Assembly (NCBI GenBank): GCA_020073495.1
Contig: JAIQFD010000001.1
Location: forward strand, 62,001-126,000
Source of the DNA: Terriglobia bacterium
GTDB lineage: Bacteria > Acidobacteriota > Terriglobia > Terriglobales > Acidobacteriaceae
Direction of reading: 5' to 3'
Length of the DNA stretch: 64,000 bases
Numbering within the stretch: position 1 is the stretch's first letter; the number at the start of each line of letters is the position of its first letter. The notes under the pieces are model-generated. The model had not been told where the DNA came from and did no database searches. It saw nothing but the letters and a program-made list of their open reading frames with translations. The position numbers and the translations under genes are program-made. This document shows, piece by piece, positions 51,412 to 59,534 of this stretch.

Positions 51412-53589
51412 TTACATGGTGAGCGCCGCCGCTTCGGAGATTGCCGGCTTCGGGTTGCGGCGGATGGCAGCAGCTTCGGCGCCGAGGCTTTTCTCCACCT
51501 CCTTGCGGGCACGGCTGACGGTGTCACGTTCGCCTGAATCGGAGGTGGCGGGCAGCAGCGACTCAGACTTCAACAAAGAAGCATAGGCGAGACGCGAAGG
51601 CAGGCCGCGATCGCGCAGGAAAAGCCCGTAGTGGTACCACGCAGCGGCCTCGGCTCCCGGGTCGTTGATCCCTTCATAGAGCTTCAGGGTGCGCTGGTAC
51701 AGGCGCAAGGCGTCGGGTGAGTTTCCCTGCGTCGCCTCCCACTCCGCATGCTCCGCGAGAACAGCGCCGATCAGCTTCGGGTTTCCACTCCTCTCAACGA
51801 GGGTATCGGCCAGACGATAGGATACTTCCGCTTGCGCCGGCTGCTTGGCCTGCGCCTGACAGCGCGCGAGTTTCAGCACGACCGCGGCGGTTTCATTGGC
51901 GGGAGGACGATTCTCGAGACCAGCGCGAGCCACGCCGTCGAGATACGCGGCGTAGTGCGCGATGGCCGTGACGAACTTTCCCTGAGATTCCAGGGCATCG
52001 GCCAGATAGAGGTGGCTGTTGATCTGCGCCGGAGAGATGGCGAGAGCCTTTTGCCAGCTCTCGACGGCCTCCTCGGTGTGTCCGAGCTGCCTGGCAAGGA
52101 TGCCGTGGTTGACCAGCAGGTCGGCATCCCGCGGCGCGCGCGCTAACCACCCGCGCGTAAGCCGATAGGCGTCCGGGAAACGCTTCTGCTCGATCAGATA
52201 ACGAAGCAGCGCAATGCGCGGGACGGGATTGGATGGATCGGCGTCCGCGGCGCGCTGCCATGCGTCCGCGGCTTGGTCGGGTGCGCCGGCATCCGCCTGC
52301 TTGCGGGCGATGCGCATCTGGAGGCTGGCGTCGAATGGATTGAGCGTAGCGGCGGCTTGCAGCCGGGGCAGCGCCCCATCCACCACCTGCGCGTAGCGCA
52401 CCTGGTCCAACCCCGCCCACATGAGGACCAGGACGGCGACCGCGATCCGCACCGCACGAGCGAGCCAGGACGTCCCCAGCAGCCGGCGCGCCGTCGCGGT
52501 CAACCGGCCGGGTGGGGCCGCAAAGGCCTGTGGCTTTGAGTCGATCAGCAGACTGGCGATGCGGCTGTCGCGCAGCTTCCAGATGGCGCCGTCGAGGATG
52601 AAATGGTGAATGTTCACCAGTGCGGTGAAGATCAGGAAGCTGCTGGTGAAATCGAAATGGAAAACGTAACTGGCCAGCCAGGGACCGGGGACGAACAGGG
52701 CGATCCCGCCCAGCACCAGGACGCCGAAGTACGCGAGCGGGCGCCAGCGGACGACGCCCGCGGCGGTGGCCTCGCGTCGGGCGTAGTAGCTGGTGATCCA
52801 GAGATACTGCGCGGCGTGCATCACGGCCAGCACGCCGGTGCTGTAGCGGCTCTGCGGAACCTGCCATCCCCTGGTCAGCGAAAGCACGGTCGGCAACAGG
52901 AACCACAGGAACTGGGTGGAGAAGACCGCCAGCGGAGGGACCAAGTCACGCAGGCCGAGCGCGCGCGTCAAGCGCCACAGTCCGAAGCCGGAACACGCGA
53001 CGAATCCGGCGGCCAGGGCCAGGCTCAGCGCTGTGGACACGCGGCCCGGGATCCCCAGGGAGACGAAAAGCGGGTCCGACGACGGCCCGGTGTGGAAGCC
53101 GACGAACAGGATCAGGTACGAGAGCAGGAACGCCCAATAGATCGCGTGGCGCTCGGCGCGCGAGGGCTGGGCTCCGGCCCGGCGCGCGAACATCATGAAC
53201 AGCCCGTAATTCTGGCCGGTGTAGTGCCAGGGACTCCAGGTGAGGTACAGGGTGAAGACCCAGGGGAGCAGCCGCGGATAGAAGTGCGACAGGACGACGG
53301 TCAGCGCCACTACCAAAGTGATGTGCACGGTGAAGATGCGATAACGATGGAAGTCCTCCGCCGTGTGATAGGCGCGGTAGAGCGTCGCCATGTAGTGCGG
53401 GTAGTTGAAGAAGAGGGCAAGGGCGTAGAACGCGACCGACCAAGCGAAGAGGTTGGAGTTCCCCATCGCGTAGGCGAATAGCAGCAGGGGCGCGGACCAT
53501 GCGCCGCAGCCGACGATCAGGTCAAGCGCGGGGTTGTAGATCCACAGCGCCTCGCGTGCGGGGGCCTGGCCGGTTGTGGTCGCTTCCAT
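51412..53589 (-). CDS. Multi-pass membrane protein with C-terminal TPR domain
   Basis: 725 residues. The first ~370 form about ten membrane helices (LIVGCGAWSAPLLLFAYAMG, ITLVVALTVVLSHFYP and others). HYTGQNYGLFMMFARRAG and NIHHFILDGAIWKLRD are the conserved-looking loops with histidines. The C-terminal ~300 residues are TPR-like (AADAWQRAADADPSNPVPR, AVESWQKALAISPAQINSHLYLADALESQGK). It resembles acidobacterial 'tetratricopeptide repeat' membrane proteins of unknown role. Its last ~65 codons are duplicated beyond the glycoside-hydrolase gene. Confidence 0.78.
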   Translation of the reverse strand: MEATTTGQAPAREALWIYNPALDLIVGCGAWSAPLLLFAYAMGNSNLFAWSVAFYALALFFNYPHYMATLYRAYHTAEDFHRYRIFTVHITLVVALTVVLSHFYPRLLPWVFTLYLTWSPWHYTGQNYGLFMMFARRAGAQPSRAERHAIYWAFLLSYLILFVGFHTGPSSDPLFVSLGIPGRVSTALSLALAAGFVACSGFGLWRLTRALGLRDLVPPLAVFSTQFLWFLLPTVLSLTRGWQVPQSRYSTGVLAVMHAAQYLWITSYYARREATAAGVVRWRPLAYFGVLVLGGIALFVPGPWLASYVFHFDFTSSFLIFTALVNIHHFILDGAIWKLRDSRIASLLIDSKPQAFAAPPGRLTATARRLLGTSWLARAVRIAVAVLVLMWAGLDQVRYAQVVDGALPRLQAAATLNPFDASLQMRIARKQADAGAPDQAADAWQRAADADPSNPVPRIALLRYLIEQKRFPDAYRLTRGWLARAPRDADLLVNHGILARQLGHTEEAVESWQKALAISPAQINSHLYLADALESQGKFVTAIAHYAAYLDGVARAGLENRPPANETAAVVLKLARCQAQAKQPAQAEVSYRLADTLVERSGNPKLIGAVLAEHAEWEATQGNSPDALRLYQRTLKLYEGINDPGAEAAAWYHYGLFLRDRGLPSRLAYASLLKSESLLPATSDSGERDTVSRARKEVEKSLGAEAAAIRRNPKPAISEAAALTM

Positions 53590-53840
53590 GGATGGAGTAT
53601 CCCGAGTGAGCGGATTATAGGACGGAAGAGGGCCGGGGAATGAGTACGGAAGGTGGTCCGGCTGTCGCTCGGCGACGATGTCCTATCGGAATTCCCGGCG
53701 GAAGCGTCGCGAGGGCTGTCGCGGTAACCGGTGAGAAGGTCTGTTCTCCACAGTTAGTCTGTCCCACGCCTTTCCGCACCCGCCTGGGCGATGGAAGGAC
53801 CACTGGGATACGCAACGCTGGACCCGGCGGCGGATAGGAA

Positions 53841-55106
53841 TCATTCTTGCCGACGCCGGCGGATGAGGAAGGCGGCACCGGAGGCCAGCAGCACCATGGT
53901 CGATGGCTCGGGAACCTGGCTCTCGGTGAAAGTGACGACTGGAACACTGCCGAGATTGATCGAGGGATCGTTGAGAGCGCAGATCGGAGGACCACCCGGC
54001 ACGCAGGGTACCTGAGGATCGGGCTGGTCCGTGACACCCGGGACCTGCAGCCAGGAGCCGGTCAACTGGTTGTTGCCCGGATCCGGCCCGGTGTTACCCA
54101 CGAAGGACTGGAACACGAGCTGCGGCGAACCCTGCACGGTGTAATTGAGATCGTTGAATTCCAGCGGCAGGCTGTAGAAGTCACCGGCGTACCAGTCGGG
54201 GTTGAAGTCGTAGTTCCCGGCGAGCAGGGAGAACGGGAACGCAGCCTGCACCGGCGGGAAGTTGTAGTTCACGACCGTGCTGCCGAACAGATCGACCCCC
54301 AGGTGGCCGTTGACGCCCAGCCCGAGGAACGAGGACTGGCCAAAGGGCATGTCGAGGCGAATGCCGGGCAGGATGTTGAGGTCGAAGGGCTGGTGGATGA
54401 ACCCCGGATTGAACGGGAATGTGAAGCCCAGGGGGCCGCTGGTGACGGACTGCCAGTGCAGTGTGTCCGCAGCCGAGAGCGTGCCGGACTGGTTCGTCCA
54501 CCAGTAGTAGCCGTACTGCGTGGACGGATTCCAGGACACATTCTGTTTCATGAAAAGATTCAGGCTGGCGCTCGCCGTGGCCGAGGCGAAGAGCGCGTTG
54601 AAAGTCACGCCGAAAGTGCCGATGGGGGTGCTCGCGTTGCTCTGGGTGGCGCCCGAGAAGAGCTGTCCGCCGCTGACCAGGTTGGCGGATGGACTTGTAT
54701 TCAGGCTGCGGTTGAACAGATTGAAGTCGCCGCCGAAGGGGCCGATGTTGTAGTGGAAGCTCGCCGAAGCGTCGAACGATGCCGCACTCGAGACCGAGCC
54801 GGTCCAGTTGGGGGTGTAGCCGATGTTCATGATATCCAATGGATTGATGATCGTGCCGGGAGTGTATTGCGGGAAGAGGAACTGGGTGTTGCCTCCGACT
54901 CCCACATTCGCCGGGCCAAACCCGTAGGACGCCGACGCCTTGATGCCGAAGTTGGAGAAGGGCCATGGACCCGCCGAGACGCTGGCGCCGGAGTAATTCA
55001 CCGTACCAGACGCACTGGTGTTGACGGTCTCGGTGATCTGAGCGATGCCCAGCGTGGCGGTCGTACAGAGGAGACACAACAGTAGGACGTGTCTGGCCGT
55101 GTGCAT
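53841..55106 (-). CDS. PEP-CTERM protein, large beta-rich body
   Basis: 421 residues from MHTARHVLLLCLLCTTATLGIAQ, a signal peptide. The body is long and Ser/Thr/Asn/Gly-rich, with many short beta segments (FNALFASATASASLNLFMKQNVSW; LGVNGHLGVDLFGSTVVNY) and no known domain. The C-terminal PEP-CTERM signal is VPEPSTMVLLASGAAF followed by RRRRQE. The frame extends upstream to 55175 without a signal peptide at its start, so 55106 was chosen. Probably exported to the cell surface or EPS matrix. Confidence 0.87.
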   Translation of the reverse strand: MHTARHVLLLCLLCTTATLGIAQITETVNTSASGTVNYSGASVSAGPWPFSNFGIKASASYGFGPANVGVGGNTQFLFPQYTPGTIINPLDIMNIGYTPNWTGSVSSAASFDASASFHYNIGPFGGDFNLFNRSLNTSPSANLVSGGQLFSGATQSNASTPIGTFGVTFNALFASATASASLNLFMKQNVSWNPSTQYGYYWWTNQSGTLSAADTLHWQSVTSGPLGFTFPFNPGFIHQPFDLNILPGIRLDMPFGQSSFLGLGVNGHLGVDLFGSTVVNYNFPPVQAAFPFSLLAGNYDFNPDWYAGDFYSLPLEFNDLNYTVQGSPQLVFQSFVGNTGPDPGNNQLTGSWLQVPGVTDQPDPQVPCVPGGPPICALNDPSINLGSVPVVTFTESQVPEPSTMVLLASGAAFLIRRRRQE

Positions 55107-55135
55107 AATCCTGCACCCCCGTGATGCAAGACGGT

Positions 55136-55153
55136 GAGCAGTTACAGGGCCAT
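55136..55153 (-). promoter_or_regulatory. Sigma-54-like promoter for the 53841-55106 PEP-CTERM gene
   Basis: Minus strand ATGGCCCTGTAACTGCTC: TGGC at -24 and TGCT at -12, with exactly 10 nt between GG and GC. It lies 30-47 nt upstream of the start. Confidence 0.5.
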
Positions 55154-55290
55154 CGCCGGGCGAGAGTCGTGGCACGATGCATCTCGCCTAACTTGCTCAC
55201 AACACGATACATTCGGGAAGTCAAGACACCCGGGGATGACGCCGCAAAGGGCGGAGATGGATTCTGCAACGCAGAAACTTGCAGTTCATG

Positions 55291-55305
55291 TGCACATCTT
55301 TGCAC
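55291..55305. promoter_or_regulatory. TGCAC upstream motif, copy 2
   Basis: TGCACATCTTTGCAC, one base different from 34077-34091. About 140 nt upstream of the sigma-54-like element. Confidence 0.5.
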
Positions 55306-55348
55306 GCTGCTCCCCGGAACGGGCGCGCAGCGGGAAGGGCTCCACAGG

Positions 55349-55374
55349 AAAGCCGTCCTGCGGGGCGGCTTTTC
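55349..55374 (-). terminator. Terminator downstream of the DUF1801 gene
   Basis: AAAGCCGTCC-TGC-GGGGCGGCTTTT hairpin, flanked by A/T tracts on both sides. It lies about 195 nt past the DUF1801 stop, so assignment is tentative. Confidence 0.55.
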
Positions 55375-55567
55375 TTTTGTTGACTACTGAGACGTCCCGC
55401 CAAGGGTCAAGCGCCTGTGGCTGGTGCTCCGCAGGACAACTGGCGAACAATCCCCTTCTCACCAGCATCGTTCTTGCCCTGCAAAGGCAGGACAGCATCT
55501 ATTCTCCTGGCTCCGTTTCCGCGTGGATGGTGAAGCGCTGGTACCTCTGCCAGGCACCCGGCTCGAG

Positions 55568-55936
55568 CTACTTTTCCTTCTTCTTGCTCAAATTCTGTTT
55601 CACCCGGAACTTCACCATCCGCCTGACCAGAGCAAGCGGGAGGGGCTGGTCAAAGGGGAACTGCACCGAGCCTTTCGCTCCTTTATATGCCGATAGTTCT
55701 TTCTTGAACGCTGTGATCGCCGCAGCGCCCGGATAGAACCCGATATGGCTCTTGTGGGCCGCGAACCAGACCAGAGTCCCGTCCAAGGTAAATGCGGGAA
55801 TGCCGTAGCTGATCTTTTCCTTGGCTTGGGGCGCGGTTTTCCTTATCGTAAGGCGCATCTGCGTCAAGCGCTGCCGCACTTCTTGCGGAAACCGGTCCAA
55901 GTAGTCGTCAATATCCCTGGGAGTCTTCCGCTTCAT
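55568..55936 (-). CDS. DUF1801 family protein
   Basis: 122 residues from MKRKTPRDIDDYLDRFP. The DUF1801 pattern is clear: VRQRLTQMRLTIRKTAPQAKEKISYGIPAFTLDGTLVWFAAHKSHIGFYPGAAAI and the end FPFDQPLPLALVRRMVKFRVKQNL. Some relatives (YdhG/YdeI-like) are linked to iron or metal homeostasis, but no biochemical role is settled. The gene follows a small membrane-protein gene by 16 nt, so the two are probably co-transcribed. Confidence 0.9.
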   Translation of the reverse strand: MKRKTPRDIDDYLDRFPQEVRQRLTQMRLTIRKTAPQAKEKISYGIPAFTLDGTLVWFAAHKSHIGFYPGAAAITAFKKELSAYKGAKGSVQFPFDQPLPLALVRRMVKFRVKQNLSKKKEK

Positions 55937-55952
55937 GGCTTTTTCCGCATAA

Positions 55953-56174
55953 TCACCGGACTGGATTGCCGCTGTTTTCCCCACGCCGATTCCGGAACCA
56001 GAAACCCAGGGCCGCCATAGCGACGCCGAAGCACACTCCGGAGCCAAGGAGCTGCACGACATCCACCGTTCGGATGAGTGCGAAGCTTGGCCTCTGCATC
56101 AGCGTGGACAACCCGGTCAAGCCGACGATGACGGGCAGCAGGATGAGCGCCCACGATGGGCGGCGATTCCGCAT
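55953..56174 (-). CDS. Small two-helix membrane protein
   Basis: 73 residues from MRNRRPSWALILLPVIVGLTGLSTLM, with a second helix VVQLLGSGVCFGVAMAALGFWF and a basic C-terminal tail. A strong ribosome site, GAGGAGGA, precedes the ATG by 4 nt. No family recognised. Confidence 0.7.
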   Translation of the reverse strand: MRNRRPSWALILLPVIVGLTGLSTLMQRPSFALIRTVDVVQLLGSGVCFGVAMAALGFWFRNRRGENSGNPVR

Positions 56175-56334
56175 GATCTCCTCCTCAAAAGTCGCGCGAG
56201 TCTATGCCAGACCTGCCGGAGCAGTCCACGGCTTTCTTATTTCTCCCTCGAACGTGGGCTTCTGTGATGAGATTCCGCCGGCAAAATTCCTGAACATCGC
56301 CGCAGCCCTACCGTCTTTACGACTGAGGCTGGGA

Positions 56335-56901
56335 ATGATGGCGGTGGCGGAGCAGGCGATCTTGACCGGAATACTCGCCAGTAAGGAAACCGCGGAGCAG
56401 GACGTGGAAGCGCTGGTCCGCGAGCATTCCCGGCTGGTCTTCAAGATCGCCTATACCGCCCTCCGCAACAGCCATGACGCCGAGGACATCGTGCAGGAGG
56501 TTTTCCTGCGCGTGCTGCGACGCAAGGACCGGCTGGGCGAAGTCGAGGACATGCGGGCCTGGCTGGCGCGAATCACCTGGAACGTGGTCACCGACCGCCG
56601 CCGCGGCGCCCGCGACACGGAAGACTTGGAAGACGTGGCTGAGCCGAGGTCGCCGGCGGCCTCGCCGGAGCACGAGGTCGAGCGGCAGGAGATGGCGGAA
56701 GTGGTGGCCCGCATGATCGCCGCCCTGCCCCGTGAACTGCGCGATCCGCTGGTGCTCTCGACCATGCAGGAGATGGCGGGAGTCGAGGTTGCGGCGGTGC
56801 TCGGCATCCCGGAGGCGGCGGTTCGGTCGCGGGTCTTCCGCGCCCGGCAGATCTTGAAAGAAAAGTTGGCTGCTTATGTCGGATCACAACATGGAACATA
56901 A
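56335..56901 (+). CDS. ECF-type RNA polymerase sigma factor
   Basis: 188 residues from MMAVAEQAI. Region 2 reads EALVREHSRLVFKIAYTALRNSHDAEDIVQEVFLRVLRR and region 4 VEVAAVLGIPEAAVRSRVFRARQILKEKL. Typical ECF length. The longer open frame to 55966 is not coding. Its end overlaps the next gene by 26 nt, which by position and topology is its membrane anti-sigma factor. Group and target promoter unknown. Confidence 0.92.
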   Translation: MMAVAEQAILTGILASKETAEQDVEALVREHSRLVFKIAYTALRNSHDAEDIVQEVFLRVLRRKDRLGEVEDMRAWLARITWNVVTDRRRGARDTEDLEDVAEPRSPAASPEHEVERQEMAEVVARMIAALPRELRDPLVLSTMQEMAGVEVAAVLGIPEAAVRSRVFRARQILKEKLAAYVGSQHGT

Positions 56902-57442
56902 CGACGAATTCGACCGATTGATCGACGAAGGGCTGCGGCGCTATGCCGGCGCAGAGCCCCCGCTGGGGCTGGAGATCCGCGTCATCGCCGCGCTGCAAGC
57001 CAAGCAACGGCAGCGTCGCTGGTGGACGCAGCCCTGGCTGGTCGCGGTCCCGACGGCCGCGGTGCTGGCGATGGTGATCGGCCTGTCGCTCGCGAACAGA
57101 ACGAAACCGCAGCCGCCTGCGCCGCAAAGGGCGAGCACGACGCCGGTGATCCCCGCGCCGCAACCGGAGCCGCAGGTCGTAGCCCACGCTCCGGAGCGTC
57201 AGGCGACCCGCCGTACAGCCGTGCAAGTTTCGGCGCGCGCTCCAAATCTGGAGAAGTTCCCGGCTCCTGAGCCGGTTTCCCAGCAGGAGACCCTGCTGGC
57301 GCGTCTGGCCCAGAACCTCGCCGCGGTGCAGACCGTGGCCGCCCGTGAGACGGAGTCCGCGGGCCAAATCATCATCAGCCGGATCACGATTGACCCCATT
57401 GAGATCCAGCCTCTTCCCGGGCCCGATCCGCAAGGAGATTAG
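56876..57442 (+). CDS. Putative membrane anti-sigma factor
   Basis: 188 residues. A short N-terminal cytoplasmic domain (EFDRLIDEGLRRYAGAEPPLGLEIRVIAAL) precedes one membrane helix (PWLVAVPTAAVLAMVIGLSLA, about residues 53-73) and a Pro/Ala-rich periplasmic part. No HxxxCxxC zinc motif is present, unlike the pair at 5.8-8 kb. The 26-nt overlap with the sigma gene implies a fixed ratio between the two proteins. Confidence 0.78.
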   Translation: MSDHNMEHNDEFDRLIDEGLRRYAGAEPPLGLEIRVIAALQAKQRQRRWWTQPWLVAVPTAAVLAMVIGLSLANRTKPQPPAPQRASTTPVIPAPQPEPQVVAHAPERQATRRTAVQVSARAPNLEKFPAPEPVSQQETLLARLAQNLAAVQTVAARETESAGQIIISRITIDPIEIQPLPGPDPQGD

Positions 57443-57450
57443 GAGAAGCC

Positions 57451-57984
57451 ATGCACACGACCAAGACGTTGATGTTCGCAGCCGTACTGATCTTCCTGGT
57501 GGCGATCGCCGCCGCCGCCCAGCAGGACAAGCCGACGGAGCAGACGGCGCGGCCGCCGGCGGCCACCTACCGCGTGCAATACATCGTTTCGGAGATCGCC
57601 GACGGCAAGCGCATCAATTCCCGCAACTACGAGACGCTCGTCCAGGAACCCTTCGGCGGCAATGTGAAGTGGACCCAGATCCGTCTGGGGAACCGCGTAC
57701 CCATCCCCGGGGAGAAAGGCCCGCACTACCTCGACATCGGCATCAGCATCGACACCGGGCTGCAGCGCGAGGGCGATCAGCTGGTGCTTACCACGCGCTT
57801 CGACCTGAGCAGCCTGGCGCCCGAACAGCCCAGCACGCCCGGCGGCATGCCCGTGCTGCGCAGCGTCCGCTTCACCGCGGAGCAGATCGTTTCGCCCGGC
57901 CAGAAGGTCCCGGTCTCCAGCGGGGACGATGTGAACACCACCCACAAGTTCGAAGTGGATGCCGTGGTGACCCGTTTGAAGTGA
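57451..57984 (+). CDS. Exported beta-rich hypothetical protein
   Basis: 177 residues with signal peptide MFAAVLIFLVAIAAAAQ. The body (YRVQYIVSEIADGKRINSRNYETLV; HYLDIGISIDTGLQREGDQLVLTTRFDLSSL; EQIVSPGQKVPVSSGDD) looks like a small beta-sandwich. It lies 8 nt after the anti-sigma gene, so it belongs to the ECF operon and may be an envelope-stress output or signal protein. No named family. Confidence 0.75.
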   Translation: MHTTKTLMFAAVLIFLVAIAAAAQQDKPTEQTARPPAATYRVQYIVSEIADGKRINSRNYETLVQEPFGGNVKWTQIRLGNRVPIPGEKGPHYLDIGISIDTGLQREGDQLVLTTRFDLSSLAPEQPSTPGGMPVLRSVRFTAEQIVSPGQKVPVSSGDDVNTTHKFEVDAVVTRLK

Positions 57985-57987
57985 CGC

Positions 57988-58362
57988 TCAGCAGGCGCTG
58001 GGGGCGAACAGCTTGGCCAAGGCCGTTTGCAGTTGCGCGACGATGTCGATGTCCTTGTGGATGACATAGTCGGCGCGGAGTTCGGGCTGCAAACCCTTGC
58101 CGCCGCGGCGGCCGGCGAGGACGACGATGGGGATGGCCGCGGTCGTGGGATTGGACTTGAGCGCCGTGATCAGTTCCGGGCCGGTCATGCGCGGCATCAC
58201 CAGGTCGGTGATGATCAGGTCCGGCCGAAGGCAGCCCACTATCTGCAAGGCCTCGGCGCCGTTGGTGGCGGACTCCACCTCGTAGCCGCGCTCCTCCAGG
58301 AAGCGGCACACGGTGTGGCGTACCAGCATCGAATCATCGACCACCAGGGCGACTTGAGGCAT
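57988..58362 (-). CDS. Single-domain response regulator (receiver only)
   Basis: 124 residues. CheY-like receiver with the acidic pair in LVVDDSMLVRHTV, phospho-acceptor Asp in LIITDLVMPRMTG (about residue 52) and the conserved Lys in YVIHKDIDI. No output domain. It ends 3 bases before the stop of the convergent exported-protein gene. Partner kinase not in the window. Confidence 0.92.
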   Translation of the reverse strand: MPQVALVVDDSMLVRHTVCRFLEERGYEVESATNGAEALQIVGCLRPDLIITDLVMPRMTGPELITALKSNPTTAAIPIVVLAGRRGGKGLQPELRADYVIHKDIDIVAQLQTALAKLFAPSAC

Positions 58363-58477
58363 AGGGGCTCTTGGCGGGGAACGGTATCACCCGGCTCTGC
58401 GGCGGGCAAGTGACCCCGGTAATTACGCGTTCGCGGGCGCACCCCGGACTTCGAGGTCACGGCAGGGAGGGCGGCGG

Positions 58478-58630
58478 TCAGCTTTCGTCGAGCTTCGTGC
58501 GTTCTTCGATGGCCATATCCTTGAATTCACTGGCCTCGAAGACTTCCGCGCAGTCGAGGCACTCAACGAATTCCGAGTCTTCGTCGCGTGCCACCACGCG
58601 GACGCGCGTATGCTGGCAGACTTTGTCCAT
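58478..58630 (-). CDS. Very small zinc-ribbon-like protein
   Basis: 50 residues from MDKVCQHTRVRVVARDEDSEFVECLDCAEVFEASEF. One Cys-x-His and a CxxC pair suggest a single zinc ribbon, with an acidic tail. The upstream in-frame GTG at 58699 would add 23 unlikely residues. Similar tiny proteins are widespread in Acidobacteriota. Function unknown. Confidence 0.6.
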   Translation of the reverse strand: MDKVCQHTRVRVVARDEDSEFVECLDCAEVFEASEFKDMAIEERTKLDES

Positions 58631-58965
58631 GCTAGTTCTCTGCTTCGGTGTAGCGGCGGATGGTGACTGGCGGGATGTACTCATAATCCGGAATCGCACC
58701 GGAAAATTTTGGGTATTTTAGCCTGAGCGAACAGGTTGTCAAGAACGAAGCGGGATGACCGGACATTGCTGCTTGCCTCGCTGATCCTAATAAGGGTCGT
58801 CTCGGAGAGCGCCGGAAGGGTTCCAACACTGCCCCGACTGCAAGAAACCACAAGTTCATGCTAAGCCCACACAAAAAATGCGACTAATTAAGTCGGGAAT
58901 AGTCAAACCATTAAGGATGTGCAAGTTACCGTTCGCTGCGTAGTGTTACCATTCCCTGCTAGGGC

Positions 58966-59016
58966 TTGCGCGAGGACCCTGAGTGTGACTAAAATCATAT
59001 ACGACCAAATTGGTCG
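58966..59016 (+). promoter_or_regulatory. isc promoter with an IscR-like operator
   Basis: -35-like TTGCGC (58966-58971), 18 nt, -10-like TAAAAT (58990-58995). A near-perfect palindrome CGACCAA-A-TTGGTCG follows at 59002-59016, close to the expected start site, with flanking ATA and GGAGT as in type-1 Fe-S IscR sites. Binding there would repress the operon. The preceding ~330 bases from 58631 show no other gene or clear element. Confidence 0.65.
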
Positions 59017-59035
59017 GAGTTAGGCTGATAGCTGC

Positions 59036-59500
59036 ATGCTGAAGCTGACCAAGAAAGCGGACTACGGGCTGATGGCGATGCGCCACCTGTCGGAGCACAC
59101 CCAGGAAGGTGCGCTCAGCGCCAAAGACGTCGCCGAGGCTTACGGCATCCCGGCAGAGCTACTGGCCAAGATCCTGCAGAAGCTGGTGAAGGCGAAGCTG
59201 CTCCAATCTTGCCACGGCATCAATGGCGGGTACTCGCTGGCGCGTGATCCGCGGACGATCTCGGCGTTCGAGGTCATCAAGGCGATCGAGGGGCCGCTGT
59301 TCATCACTTCGTGCGTCACGTCGGCCGGACGCGAGTGCTACCAGACGGACAAGTGCACCGTCCGCGAGCCGCTGCGCAAGGTGAACGAGAGCATCCAGGA
59401 AGTTTTGAGCCGGATCAGCATCTGGGACATGCAGGATGGTTCGGCGAAGAAGAACGGTACGGAAGCGGTGAAGGTCGAAGAACTGGTTTCGCTGACCTAG
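59036..59500 (+). CDS. iscR: Rrf2-family regulator IscR
   Basis: 154 residues. An N-terminal winged helix ([41 protein letters not shown]) precedes the Fe-S cysteines Cys93, Cys101 and Cys107 ([16 protein letters not shown]). Spacing is C-x7-C-x5-C, slightly wider than E. coli IscR. It senses Fe-S status and probably represses its own operon through the palindrome 20-34 nt upstream of its start codon. First gene of the isc operon. Confidence 0.94.
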   Translation: MLKLTKKADYGLMAMRHLSEHTQEGALSAKDVAEAYGIPAELLAKILQKLVKAKLLQSCHGINGGYSLARDPRTISAFEVIKAIEGPLFITSCVTSAGRECYQTDKCTVREPLRKVNESIQEVLSRISIWDMQDGSAKKNGTEAVKVEELVSLT

Positions 59501-59534
59501 CCGCCGCAAACGGCATTCATTTAGGAGAAGGAAG

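Larger units (their letters stand above)
55107..55567. other. Regulatory interval upstream of the 53841-55106 gene
   Basis: 460 bases without a gene. It holds the sigma-54-like element at 55136-55153, the TGCAC motif at 55291-55305 and the DUF1801 terminator at 55349-55374. Short open frames here lack support. Confidence 0.6.
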
